From the NCBI GenBank assembly GCA_029931535.1, contig JAQPZY010001157.1:1234001-1298000 (forward strand): 64,000 bases of DNA. Reading direction: 5' to 3'. The notes beneath the pieces were generated by a model that saw nothing but the letters and a program-made list of their open reading frames with translations, ran no database searches and was not told the DNA's origin. Position numbers and translations under genes: made by a program. Of the stretch, positions 1-10,673 are shown in pieces (the stretch's first letter is position 1; every line of letters starts with the position of its first letter). Source of the stretch: Margaritifera margaritifera (Eukaryota > Mollusca > Bivalvia > Unionida > Margaritiferidae).

Positions 1-491
1 GAACAAGTTCTGCTGGTATATTGTCTACCCCAGCTGACTTCCCCTTCTTTAGTGCCTTTACTGCAGCCTCTACTTCATCCCTGAGGATCGGGTGGTCAAC
101 CTCTGTTGTGGTCAGTGGTACATTTAGTACAGCTTGGTCTCCATAAGTCTCCTTGTTGTAAAGCTCTGAACAGTATTCCGTCCATCTGTTAAGAATGTCT
201 TGGTTTTCTGTCAGACTCTTACCAGCCTTGTCCTGAATCATATTAGATCTCCCCTGTTTCTCTGCTGTCAGGTCTTTCACCAACTGGTATGCCATTTTAC
301 TGTCATTCTGGTTCAGGCTTTTCTCGACTTCCTTGCATTGGTCCTCTAACCAGCTTTCTTTTGCTTTCTTTATGCTCTTCTTAATCCTGTTGTTAATCTC
401 ATTGTATTTTTTTGCTCCTTCATGGTCTCCTCGCTTACTCCTCAGTTTTCTCCTCACATCGCAGAGGTCGAGGATATCTGCTGTGAACCTT
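1..491 (-). mobile_element. LINE (RTE-like) 5' part, inverted half of a twin-primed copy
   Basis: The minus strand is open from about 491 to the window edge without a start codon. It encodes a lysine-rich linker between endonuclease and reverse transcriptase, then the first reverse transcriptase block; the last visible residues, near position 1-60, include GKSAGVDNIPAEL, a typical start of the RT domain of RTE-type non-LTR retrotransposons. A run with ILNRWTEYCSELYN lies just before it. The reading frame appears uninterrupted. The element's 5' truncation lies at the junction near 491, and its RT core would lie outside the window on the left. The neighbouring plus-strand segment at 500-1237 carries the C-terminal part of the same kind of protein in the opposite orientation. 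The clade call (RTE) is from remembered family features and is less sure than the LINE call. Confidence 0.8.
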
Positions 492-499
492 AGTGAACC

Positions 500-1237
500 A
501 TCTCAATCAAGCATCACTAAGATATGGGATGGAGATCAACGCTGAAAAGACAAACCTAACAACCCGAGTGGCATCCAAAAGGAAATAAGAGTGAATGGAC
601 AGAAGCTGAGCACAGTAACAAGCTTCAAGTACCTAAGTACTATCGCCTCTGATGAAGGTTCAAAACCTGAAGTTCTTTCCAGGATTGCACAGACAACTGC
701 TGCTTTGGTCAGACTGAAGCGAATTTGGAAAGACAGCAACATCACGCTTGGGTCCAAATTCAAGCTTATGCGCTCCCTCGTCATGTCCATATTCCTATAT
801 GCATGTGAGACATGGACCCTAACAGCAGAATTAGAGAGAAGAATCCATGCCTTAGAGATGAGATGTTATCAAAGGATCCTGAAAATCTCATACTTAGACC
901 ACGTCTCTAATGCGGAGGTGCGAACTAAAATCCAAGGTGAAATTGGACCTTATGAAGATCTGCTCACCAGAAACGCAAACGAAGATGGTATGGTCATGTC
1001 TCACGCTCAACTGGCCTGTCAAAAACAATCCTACAGGGCACAGTGAGAGTAAAGAGAAAACGAGGCAGAGAGAAGAAGAGATGGGAAGACAATATCAAAG
1101 AGTGGACAGGCATGGACTTTTCTAAAGTCTTAAAGAGCAGTGGAGAACATGGCAAAATGGAGAGAGATTGTCTCAGAGTCATCAGTAGCACCCCTAAGAC
1201 CAGCAAGGTTATGGGAGAAATGAAATGAAAATGAAAT
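500..1237 (+). mobile_element. LINE (RTE-like) 3' part, direct half of a twin-primed copy
   Basis: The plus strand encodes the post-catalytic RT region and C-terminus. In order: a GMEINAEKT-like segment near 525-560, then FKYLSTIASDEG near 625-655, the thumb-like segment with LMRSLVMSIFLYACETWTL near 765-825, and a basic C-terminus to about 1230. Frameshifts near 570 and 1000-1045 break the frame. The end is a short (AAATG)-like tail at about 1216-1237, which is the kind of simple repeat tail RTE elements carry instead of poly(A). The polymerase core is missing between this part and the inverted part on its left. The copy is inactive. Confidence 0.8.
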
Positions 1238-1535
1238 GAAGGATTATTTTTTACTTCAACAGGTAAGAGGTTCCAAGTTTGAATTATAGAGGACAAAAAT
1301 GAATTAATGAATAATGTTGTTCTACACACTTGAGGTCCAATGACATGGATTGATTGAGTGGATTAGATTTCTTGTTCTACACCTAAAGGCTAGATCACAT
1401 CTTGAAGATATACTGGCACTAATCTGTGATAAACTTTAAATAATTTGCCTCTCTATTTTTTTCTATGAATTCTTTCATTGTATCATACAATTGTCCCAAA
1501 TGTGCATATCATAATACCAAAATAATGTTGTGCGT
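1238..1535. other. Gap: no gene seen
   Basis: AT-rich sequence between the LINE tail and the first SINE. I see no open frame with recognisable content, no RNA gene and no tandem structure. Confidence 0.5.
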
Positions 1536-1727
1536 TTGTTTTTGTTGGTTTTAAATGGCATTTTTTAATGCACTTTTGGCTATATTATGACAAGGAAATG
1601 GGAGTTAAGTGTCTTTCCCAAAGATGTACTAAGGCAGCCAACCTGGGCTGGCATTAGCAGGTATTGAACCCACAACCCTTGGATTACGAGTCCAAAATTC
1701 AACCAACTGAGATACCACAGTTCACCC
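1536..1727 (-). mobile_element. tRNA-derived SINE, copy 1
   Basis: Read on the minus strand it starts with a tRNA-like head (A-box-like ATCTCAGTTGGTTGA, B-box-like GGGTTCAATACC). It continues into a body shared with the other copies (a block like CTTTGGGAAAGACACTTA, then ATAATATAGCCAAAAGTGCATT) and a T-rich 3' end. It matches the copies at 2.44, 24.34 and 57.89 kb block by block. No protein is encoded; mobilisation would depend on a LINE in trans. Confidence 0.75.
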
Positions 1728-2442
1728 AAAACTTGGTAGGATATAAAAATTGTATTCATTTTTCCAAAGAAAATCAATCTGGTTTGAATTTAACTTTTTA
1801 AACATTTTTAATTCCTTCCATGTTTGATCTGAAATATATTGAATATGTGTATGCTATGAGGCATCATTAGCTAAAATAATACCCAAATGTTTGTGCTGAG
1901 TAACCTCTTGTATGTTTGTTTCAGCCATGTATAAATATTGGATGGCAGTTTTGGTTCCCTTTTTGTGATATTAGCATTAATTCAGTCTTATATGCATTAA
2001 ATGTAACCAGTCAAGTCCAGGACCTTTCATGTATCTTTACAAATTAGCCAAGTTTAAAATTTCACAACAGTGACTTTTTAAAATCTGAAAGGAGAAAATT
2101 TTAAATTAAAATCTATTAAAATTAAATAGTTAAGATTAGTTGGATTGGGCTCTCACTATACTATATTTGAGATGCTCTCAAACAGCTAAGTCGCAGTTGG
2201 TCAGTCTGTATATTCTTCCAACTACTACTTTCTTCCCTGTAATGTTTATTTCTATCCATGTACATTCAGTATCAGAAAGGTCCAAGTCAAACCATAGAAT
2301 TGCTGGAATGTTTATTTCTACTCACTTCACCCTTAAGTGTAGCCTTTCCTTCCTCTATTTCATCATTTAGAATTCTGTTTAAGTCATGTCTCAGTACAAA
2401 CCATTACATCAGACTCCTTCACATTTCCCTGTATCAATTTTC
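1728..2442. other. Gap: no gene seen
   Basis: AT-rich sequence between the first two SINE copies. Short open frames here have no recognisable content. Confidence 0.5.
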
Positions 2443-2622
2443 TTCTTTGCTTTTAATGGAACTTTTAAGACATTATTGGCTATATGATTCTAAGAAAATG
2501 AGAGCTAAGTGCCTTTCCAAAGGACACACTGAAGCAGCTGACCCGGGCTGGCATAGGCGGGTATCAAACCCGTAACCCTTGGATTAAGTGTCCTACACTC
2601 TGCCAACTAAGCTTCCTCTGTG
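2443..2622 (-). mobile_element. tRNA-derived SINE, copy 2
   Basis: Same family and orientation as copy 1, better preserved. On the minus strand: tRNA-like head with TTAGTTGGCAGAG and GGGTTTGATACCCG, shared body with CAGTGTGTCCTTTGGAAAGG and CACTTAGCTCTCATTTTCTT, then ATATAGCCAATAATG and an AAAA-rich end. Confidence 0.78.
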
Positions 2623-3596
2623 TATCATATCAATGTTACATCTTAGACTCTGTACACTAGTTACATACCAGTAATATTAAAATGATTTCAACAGGTTTCC
2701 AGACTGGGTTTAAGTCACATCCATAGTAACAATAGTAGAATACTAATAATTAATACATCAACCAAAAACCATATTGTTGGTAAAGAAAAATATAAAGCTG
2801 ACCCATGTGAAAATAACTTTAGGTGCATCAAATAATATAAACAAAATAAATGGTAGTTAACAGTTGGAGTTACACTACTGATCACGTAATATAATTCTAA
2901 ATTATATCAAATAACTGCATGTAATATGTATATAATAACAGAATTGTCAATACTGTCATAAGATGGTGATCTTAATATGTGTAGAATTCAAGCTGAAACC
3001 TTGCATTAGGAAATATCAAATGGATTCATGCATCAATGCAAGTTCATCGAGCAAATGTGATAGAATCTAAGGCCAAGAATTCCAATAAGACAGTTTGTGA
3101 AAACAGCAATATCACTGATGTTGAGAAAATATAATTATTTCATGTTGTGCATCAGAATTTTGTGTGTGTGTGTGTGTGTGGGGGGGGGGGGGTGCCACCA
3201 CTGCAATATCAGAAAGGGCCATTTTATCTTGTCTCTGTCCATCAGAACATTTCTATGCTCTTATATTCTATACATCCATATGCCCATTCCAAATCCATTT
3301 TAGTCAGATGACACAACAAAATTATTAAATCAAGAATCATACAATTATGTACCATTTATTAAGATTTTAAGTAAATAAATTCATTAGATTACTAGGATAT
3401 TACAGCAGACTTTCAAGTGTTTCAATACCTTTTTAAAAACCTTTTAGACCTTGACCTTTTGATTGCAAACATTTTTATCTTGATTAGCAAACATCTCTGG
3501 ATATTTCCTAACATTTTTACATAATTAACTTATTGTTAAATAAATTTAAACTCCTGGTTGGTGGTAAATTGCCTTACAAAGTTCTCTAAAGAATTT
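2623..3596. other. Gap: no gene; (TG)n plus poly-G run
   Basis: No gene recognised. The only structure is a (TG)n run at about 3162-3180 followed directly by 12 G at about 3181-3192. The rest is AT-rich unique-looking sequence. Confidence 0.55.
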
Positions 3597-3634
3597 ATTA
3601 TTATTATTGTTATTGTTATTATTATTATTATTAT
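3597..3634. repeat. (TTA)n/(TTG)n microsatellite
   Basis: Run of TTA triplets with two TTG interruptions, about 38 bp. Confidence 0.85.
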
Positions 3635-3740
3635 TTCATCTATGAGCAACAAATAGTTTCCAGCAGTAACAACATAGACATTTGTAAGCCATCATGGTCC
3701 ACTAATAGGATATCAGGTAATGCTATTGTGTTCCAATATA

Positions 3741-6617
3741 CAGTGGGACCCCGCTATAACCCGGTAGTTGGGAGCCATAGAATCCGACCGGGCTATGAGC
3801 CGAACCGTGTTATAAGCAACCATGTACAATACCAACACATTTTTGGATTTAATTGGGGGGGGGGGGGGGGGGTTACATAAAGACGGGTGCGAAAATGCAT
3901 GGCACAATTACCATTTTTGATCAATATATATTAAATGAGAAAACCATTTGCTGATATAATATATTACTTTATTCAGAAAACCATGCATTGGTACATACAC
4001 GTGTCTAATTTATATATATACATGTATAATCTATTGCATGAAAAGAATATCAACACCGTGTACTCACCAGCGAATCTTGTAACATACATTGAATCCATAA
4101 TACAAATATTTCCATCGAAAATATCCACACACGGATGTAGAATATTCAATAATTTTGTCACAGATCATTATGTGACTAATACAATGAAGAGAAAGTAACA
4201 AAAATTACGTAACGGGTGTATGTAATGAATGATGAAAAAGTACATGTATGTCCGACGATTAATAAACGTTGTCGCATACATTTTACACCACTACATTTCT
4301 CATCTGTTAGTAGTTATTATTTTTTAAAAAACTCTGTGATTTTTAGCTGCTTTCTGCTAATATCACGTCTGCTCTTGGCAAAGTCAAGAATAGTTCTCAG
4401 TTGCAGAATTCGAAGATAATCAATATCTTGCGTCTCCATCCATCTCAAAGCACACTCTAAACCTTTGACAGCTTCTGTAGCTAATGGTGGGCTATCCTCA
4501 GGTGAAGTGTCTTCGCTGTCATCATCAGAAGTATCACCATCGTCAGCATCACCACTAGTGTTTTGAGACTTAATATTTTTAATAATTTCCGCATCCGAAA
4601 CGTGGTCTGCAACTGGACATTCATTGTCAAAATTAAGCCATTCGTCAACGCGTTCACGTGACTGCATCAGCTCCCCAAATGCCCTCTCAGCCTGGAACAC
4701 ATCATTTTCCGAAAATCCATCGAATAAACTATTGTCATCATCGGTGATGTTGCCTCTGTCTTCCTGTGTACTAGTAAATGCTGCCCCAAGTCCTTTCTCC
4801 CAGCAGTTCTCAATGCAGCGTGGCGTAATGGCATCCCAAGATTTTCCGCCGAGGTACATTGCTTCTTTCAAATTTAAACTTTTTAGTGTCGCCTGGACTG
4901 AGGTTTCATCGCAAACAATCTTTTTAACAAGTTCTCTGCGATAATTCATTTTAAAAACTGCTATTATTCCCTGGTCCAGAGGCTGAATTCTTGAAGTTGT
5001 GTTTTTTTGGGAGGAAGCAACCTTTTATTTTCCCATCAGTACTAACTAGACATTCTGCAGGTGGGTGTGCGGGGCAGTTGTCTAATAATAATAGTGCCTT
5101 TGGCTCCATCTTCAGATTTCTGAGGTGGGATCGAACTGATGGTACGAATTCGGTTTGAAACCATTTTTCAAATAAAGCAGCTGTCATCCATGCGTTTTTT
5201 GTGGCATCATATGAAAATGGTAGGGTGTTCACATTCAAATGATGGAAGCACCTAGGTGATTTGAATTTTCCAATGCATAGTGGTTTAAGTTTGTGTCGTC
5301 CCGTTTTATTGACACAAAACAACAACGTTAACCGTTCTTTTATTCTCTTAAATCCTTCATGTTTATGTTCATCTTTTTTCACAGCTAGGGTGGTGTCAGG
5401 TATCATTTTGTAGCACAATCCTGTTTCATCACAGTTGTAAATCTGCTCTGGGGAATACCCACCTTTCTCTATTATTTCCCTCAATTCATCTGAATAGTTC
5501 ATAGCAGCTTCAGAATCTGAAGAGCGAATTTCTCCAGAAACTGTCACATTACTAATCCCATGTCGTTTCTTAAAACGATGTAGCCATCCATTGCTTGCTT
5601 TGAAGCTAGAATCTTGCCCATGTAAATCGTTGTTTAATTTTTCGGCTTGTGCCTTAACAATTGGTCCTGATAAAGGCACTCCTTCAGCTCTAGTCTGGAC
5701 AAACCACTGATACAGGGCTGCATCAAGTTGGGTGTCTCCTGCTAGTCTTGCTTTTTTCCTCATCATTCCCTCACTTTCGTACAAATCCAGAACCCTCTCT
5801 CTTAATTTTGCTTCATCTTTCTTCCATCCTCGAACTGTCGATTCATCGAGACCTAAATCTTTAGCTACATGCGATTGTTTAACACCGGACTTAATCCTGT
5901 CCAATGCTTCAATCTTTTCTTTAACAGTAAAAGCATTACGTTTGCGTTTCCCATTTTCCATTCTAAATGTATACAAATTAACACTTTTAATCCTATTGGT
6001 TTGAAAATCTACAGCAAGAATAATAGTCATTAAACAATGGGGGTATATTTGTAGTAAATTTACGACATTATTTACTGGCCAACAGATTGCATAAAACAAC
6101 ACCGCCAAGCCTTACGCACATGCTGGCGGCTTTGTTTCTTTGATGCTGTATAAATCGTTGCCCTATGATTTGAACAAGTATAGCTCGGTAGTTCACTTTG
6201 ATGATAAACAATGTACTTAAATTAATTGATTTATACATTCTGGTGAGAATCTTTTATCAACCGCCACATTGGCTGCTGCTTAGTTGTGTATGAAATTAAG
6301 AGAACATATATCGGAGATTATTTGAGCAACGACTGTATTCGGAATGCATTCAAGACAAACAAAGTAGAAACGATGGCTTCATTACTTAGGAATCAGTAAT
6401 TATAATATTGACACTTATGAGCTGTAATTTTTCAACAATAAACAAAGATCAAAGTTCTCAGTAGGCCCAGCAATTGGTTCGTATTTCCGACGTTTATTTT
6501 GGCACAAAAATAGAAGAAATTTGATAATACATTTTCTACACGTTCTTTTTCGCACCGTTTTTGACGAATATGAGAATGATAATTAAACTCTTGACGTATT
6601 TAGTTTTTTTCATACTT

Positions 6618-6655
<38 letters not shown>

Positions 6656-6768
6656 GTCTTTGAGAAAAATAACTGTAATAAATTACCCGAAATTTCGGGA
6701 GCCATGCCACGACCGGGTTATATCCGAATTCGGGTTATAGCGGGGCGGGTTATAGCGGGGTCCCACTG
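3741..6768 (-). mobile_element. Tigger/pogo-type DNA transposon, complete with TIRs and TA duplication
   Basis: A 3,028-bp element bounded by a perfect 23-bp terminal inverted repeat beginning cagtgggaccccgctata at 3741-3763 and its reverse complement at 6746-6768. Both ends are flanked by TA (3739-3740 and 6769-6770), the target duplication of the Tc1/mariner/pogo superfamily. The right end carries a second copy of the subterminal motif cgggttatagcgggg at 6731-6745, directly next to the TIR. Inside are one transposase gene on the minus strand, an 18-base G run (3855-3872) and a T34 run (6621-6654). Perfect TIRs suggest a recent insertion, although the transposase is frameshifted. Confidence 0.93.
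4317..5961 (-). pseudogene. Tigger/pogo transposase, one frameshift
   Basis: This would cut and reinsert the element in the nucleus. The start at 5961 gives MENGKRKRN directly before the first DNA-binding domain; an in-frame ATG at about 6030 is an alternative. Residues about 10-50 form a psq-type helix-turn-helix (KQSHVAKDLGLDESTVRGW). Residues about 75-150 form a CENPB-type second helix-turn-helix ending FKASNGWLHRFKKRHGIS. The DDE domain follows: first Asp in YNCDETGL, second in LLLDNCPAH. A one-base excess in a seven-T run at 5002-5008 shifts the frame; the third Asp, in a QPLDQG motif about 34 residues after the second, lies in the shifted frame. The second open segment (4317-4949) contains an acidic stretch (DDGDTSDDDSED) and ends in KQLKITEFFKK. 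Total about 550 residues, normal for Tigger. The break may be a real mutation or a homopolymer sequencing error; the rest of the frame is intact. Confidence 0.9.
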
Positions 6769-6925
6769 TATTAAGATACTTTCATCTATGGAATGGAGCA
6801 AATGTATTAGTTTATTATAGATTAACAATGAGGAGCATACACCACACTGTTATTATAAGCATCAGTCCCCTGTTCATACAGTTCCTGCTGAGTAATTTGT
6901 TACTGGGGAGTGGATGCTTGCTTAG
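6769..6925. other. Short unique flank of the transposon
   Basis: Target-site flank and following sequence; nothing recognised. Confidence 0.4.
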
Positions 6926-7264
6926 CAAGATAGTGATGGTGGTAAAAGACAGGTGCTAGCAGGTGTTAAAAACCAATGAGGTCTTTTTAGAGTCTTTAAT
7001 ATCTGATCAATCTATGTAAATAAAAGAGAGAGATACTGGACAGGGGGAGGATAGATATTTTTAGTGTGATGAGAATAAAAGAATATTTTTTGATTTAAAG
7101 GAAAAAACAGTAGTGAACCAACTAGTTATCCACTTGTTTTGAAGAAATGGTAGGGATGTAAACAGGAGGCCAGGCATGGTCAGCATGTTGGAGGTGGTCC
7201 TAAAAGCCATTAGTTGCCCAGCAGGAGGGTGTGAAAAACCAATGTGGTTTTAATACATTCTTAA

Positions 7265-7348
<84 letters not shown>

Positions 7349-7510
7349 TATTTAAATATTTTCTTGGTAATGGAAAAAACAAGAATATTTTATGATTTAA
7401 TAAAAAAAAACTATGTCTAGACTTTGATATATTACTGTTGTCCAACAATGTCCAAAAATCCCACAAAGAAAAACTACTAGTTACCCATGCATTTTGAAGA
7501 AAATGTGGGG
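6926..7510. repeat. Diverged tandem duplication, second copy with GA expansion
   Basis: Two copies of a roughly 250-300-bp unit: about 6930-7160 and about 7190-7510. Shared landmarks in order are an AAAAACCAATG segment, a GAG-rich segment, GAATATTTTxTGATTTAA, and ACTAGTTA followed by TTTTGAAGAAA. In the first copy the GA segment is only about 10 bp; in the second it is the 77-bp (GA)n at 7271-7347. Confidence 0.7.
7271..7347. repeat. (GA)n microsatellite
   Basis: Uninterrupted GA dinucleotide run of about 77 bp. Confidence 0.95.
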
Positions 7511-8656
7511 TTTATGTGATTCTGCATGTCTGCTTATAGATACATTTATGGGTGCATGTGTTAACAATATTGCATAACTCCTCCAACACTGTTCAAGTCT
7601 CTAGACTTCAGAGCTTAGGATATGATTGGAGATGATCTATAGATGTACATAATGGTTTTAACATTATGAACCAATGCCCGCTATTGGGGCTTGGGTTTGT
7701 GAGTTGTTTCACATAAAATTTAAAATAAAGCTAAATCAGTCCTACAAAAAACCCACACGAGTTTGCTCAAATCTGATGCTGCTGCAGAAATAATTGCTTT
7801 GTTGCAGTCTGTACTCTGAAATCAAGTGGTCTGTCACATAGCTCTTATGTTTTCATTATTCACCTGAATCACTTTCTTAAATGATTGCAAATCGCATTCT
7901 ACCTGGATTAAACAGGAAGTGGCAGGTGTATTTCCTCACCTGAACTTAACTATAAGATCAAAGGCATTGTCATAAACAGTCCAGCTTGGAAGCCTCTAAT
8001 TCAGGTTGGGGATTCCGCAATTTGCTGTATATGTTTGTTGTTTATGTATTCCAATTCCAGCTGTTCACTAACTTCAAAGATGATTTTGACCAATCTTTCT
8101 GCCTAATTAAATAATAAGTGTCAAGGCCTAAATATTCCAGGCATAATCTATTTTTTTAAATAAAAGCCAATGCAACTATACACCATAGAATTTCACTACT
8201 ACAAAGATTTACACCTATGGTACAAATTCAAATTGGACATTATCAAACACCTATTCCCCCAAGGGATGCTTCTTGTGTAAACAAAATAGAGGATGAAGGA
8301 TTTTTTTTTCTCTCTTCTTTTATACTATGTATGAAGACATTAGAATAATTGTATTTCATAATTTAGAGCATGTTGAATATGATATTATTATGGACAAGCT
8401 AAGTTATTTTCTCATTTTGGGATATTATTTGACACATTTACTCGTTAATTACGTGATATGACATATTTGAAAAAAGGAGAATAGATGTGAAATGTGAATG
8501 AGTTGACAATTTTTCAGCTGTAAATTTGTAATCCACCCTCCAAATTTATTTCTGTTATAATATATTATTATTGTATACTTTAAACATTTTAATAACTGAA
8601 ATTTCAATTAAGTATTATATCTGAATGTTGAAAATGATGGTTGGACAACAGGAGAG
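7511..8656. other. Gap: no gene seen
   Basis: AT-rich sequence. A segment at about 8005-8065 (with TATGTTTGTTGTTTATG) recurs in direct orientation at about 9200-9260, so part of this region is duplicated. No open frame of interest. Confidence 0.5.
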
Positions 8657-8737
<81 letters not shown>

Positions 8738-8753
8738 GAGAGAGAGAGAGACA
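8657..8753. repeat. (AG)n microsatellite
   Basis: About 97 bp of AG repeats with one T interruption near 8735. Confidence 0.95.
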
Positions 8754-9576
8754 GCAAGAGAATGAATGTATTTACTTAACTTGAGAGCTGTTTAAGATAA
8801 ATGGATGAAGCTTGCCATTATATATTGTCACAAAAAAGTATGTTGCATTGCAATTTGGGTCTTATCTTCAAGGTAAAGTTCAAAGCTCAATATTTTAAAG
8901 TTTCTTTAGTTTCTGTGTAATATCATAAAAACTATTTGATGTACAGGGGTGAACCATGGTACTCTTATGTTTCTTTGTTTGATTGCATCTCACATATCAC
9001 TGTCAAGGTTTTATCTTATTGGTCAAGGTCACTGATCAGTTTCTTTACCTCTTATGTACTTTTCCTCTAATGCCTTTGATATGGAGCAGTGAAACTCAGT
9101 CTGTCCAGTATCTTTACAGCTGTGTCTCATGAATCATAATCAGAATTCATTATTGTGAACTTTTCTGATCTCACCATGATGTTTGTTGGGGGTGGGGTGG
9201 GGATTCCTGAATTTGCTGTTTATGTTTGTTGTTTATGTATTCCAGTTCCACCTGTCTGCTAAAATCATGGTATAATGTGATGTTTGGAGCAATCAGAATC
9301 ATGGATCAAACTAAATTCCCCAGTCTTAAATGCCATGTATTTTGAGGATTCTATCTTTTCTATCATATGTCTTTTATTTTATTTATACTTTTCAGTCTTT
9401 TTTTACATCTTTATTTTTCATCTTAATCTGATAGGACTACACATCTACACATCTTCCTTTTATGTGGGATGTATAAGGTTTTATCTTCCTAAAATTATTG
9501 ACAAATTGTACCTTGACCATTATTACTACCAAATTAACTTGGCTCTATGTGGTATCCAGTATTGTGCTCATGTGCC
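8754..9576. other. Gap: no gene seen
   Basis: AT-rich; contains the second copy of the duplicated segment at about 9200-9260. A long open frame at the 3' end exists only because it runs through the CATA repeat. Confidence 0.5.
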
Positions 9577-9664
9577 ATACATACATACATACATACATAC
9601 ATACATACATACATACATACATACATACATACATACATGCATGCATACATACATACATACATAC
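9577..9664. repeat. (CATA)n microsatellite
   Basis: Tetranucleotide array of about 88 bp with a CATGCATG interruption at about 9637-9645. It creates long false open frames of repeated Thr-Tyr-Ile-His. Confidence 0.95.
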
Positions 9665-10340
9665 TCAAAGCTCTTGTCCGTATGCTGTAATCTTTGTTAA
9701 GTAGCACAGAAATGCAAGTCCATTGTTGTCAACATCCTTTGTAATAAGTATACCACTTTCAAATAATATATTTTTTATTGTGAATCCATGCAACAAAATT
9801 GAGTGTTTCAAGAATAAAGGAAAATTTAACCCAAAAAAAAGCCTACATGTAAAAAGGATAACATTTCGGCTTGGTGACCTTATTCCTTTTCATAATTACT
9901 TCAAGTAGAGGGGCAAATCCCTTGTGTGAAAAGATCAAAGTTGGCAGCTGTTGATAGCAGTTACAGAGGATGGGGAAGCAATGGTTTGGCCTGAATTGGC
10001 AAGACACAGGGGGGGGGGGGGTATTTTGGTGGACTAAAATTATAAAACTAACCTGTCTGAGAACTGATGTGTGGGATTATCAAACAAAATGTCAGCACCT
10101 GTTGAGTATTAAATGGGACCACAATGGCTCTCTAGTTGTAAAATTAATGTAGTCAATGTCATGACTAGAGAAAATCCAGTCATAGATTAGCTATACTAGA
10201 AGTGGTTCATTTAGTGCCCATGCTATGTATTATAACTGCTAATATGTAGCAGTAAAGGTAAACAGGCAGTTTATTAAATACTAGAAGTATTATAAGCTGC
10301 TTTAAGTAAATCATCAAATGTATTGCCATATAAGACTGAA
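9665..10340. other. Gap: no gene; short poly-G
   Basis: No gene recognised. A run of 12 G lies at about 10009-10020. Confidence 0.5.
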
Positions 10341-10673
10341 ATGGCCAATGAGTCAGACTTTAACTTGAATGAATTGGTCAACTCTATGGAACACAGTTAT
10401 GAAACTGAGAGTAATCATGCTTTAGGAACATCATTAATGGACAATTCTGTGTGGCAGGATGATGATATATCCAGAAGTCTGGATGTTCTGGGCACATCAT
10501 TTATTGACAAATTGGGAAGTTCTTTGCAAGAAGATCTGTCAACAAATCTTGATACTTTGGATACATCAGTGGTAGATGAATTTGGCACTTCTTTGCAAGA
10601 TAATAACATGAATAAGAAAGATGATGTTGATGCATTTGGATTAGCATTAACTCATACAAAGACAGCTGATTGA
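10341..10673 (+). CDS. Unrecognised acidic repetitive ORF
   Basis: The first in-frame ATG, at 10341, gives a 110-residue product. It is acidic and rich in Ser, Asp, Asn and Leu, with no membrane segment. It contains an internal repeat: a core like LGTSxxDxxGxSLQxD appears as LGTSLMDNS, LGTSFIDKLGSSLQED and DEFGTSLQDN, spaced roughly 25-35 residues apart. It resembles no transposon protein I know. It could be a complete small protein, one exon of a larger gene or a chance open frame. The internal repeat and the unusually long open frame in AT-rich DNA argue mildly for real coding. No promoter or splice sites were firmly identified. Confidence 0.35.
   Translation: MANESDFNLNELVNSMEHSYETESNHALGTSLMDNSVWQDDDISRSLDVLGTSFIDKLGSSLQEDLSTNLDTLDTSVVDEFGTSLQDNNMNKKDDVDAFGLALTHTKTAD

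Noticed and set aside
9577..9664. Open frames rich in Thr-Tyr-Ile-His
   Set aside because: They are translations of the CATA microsatellite.
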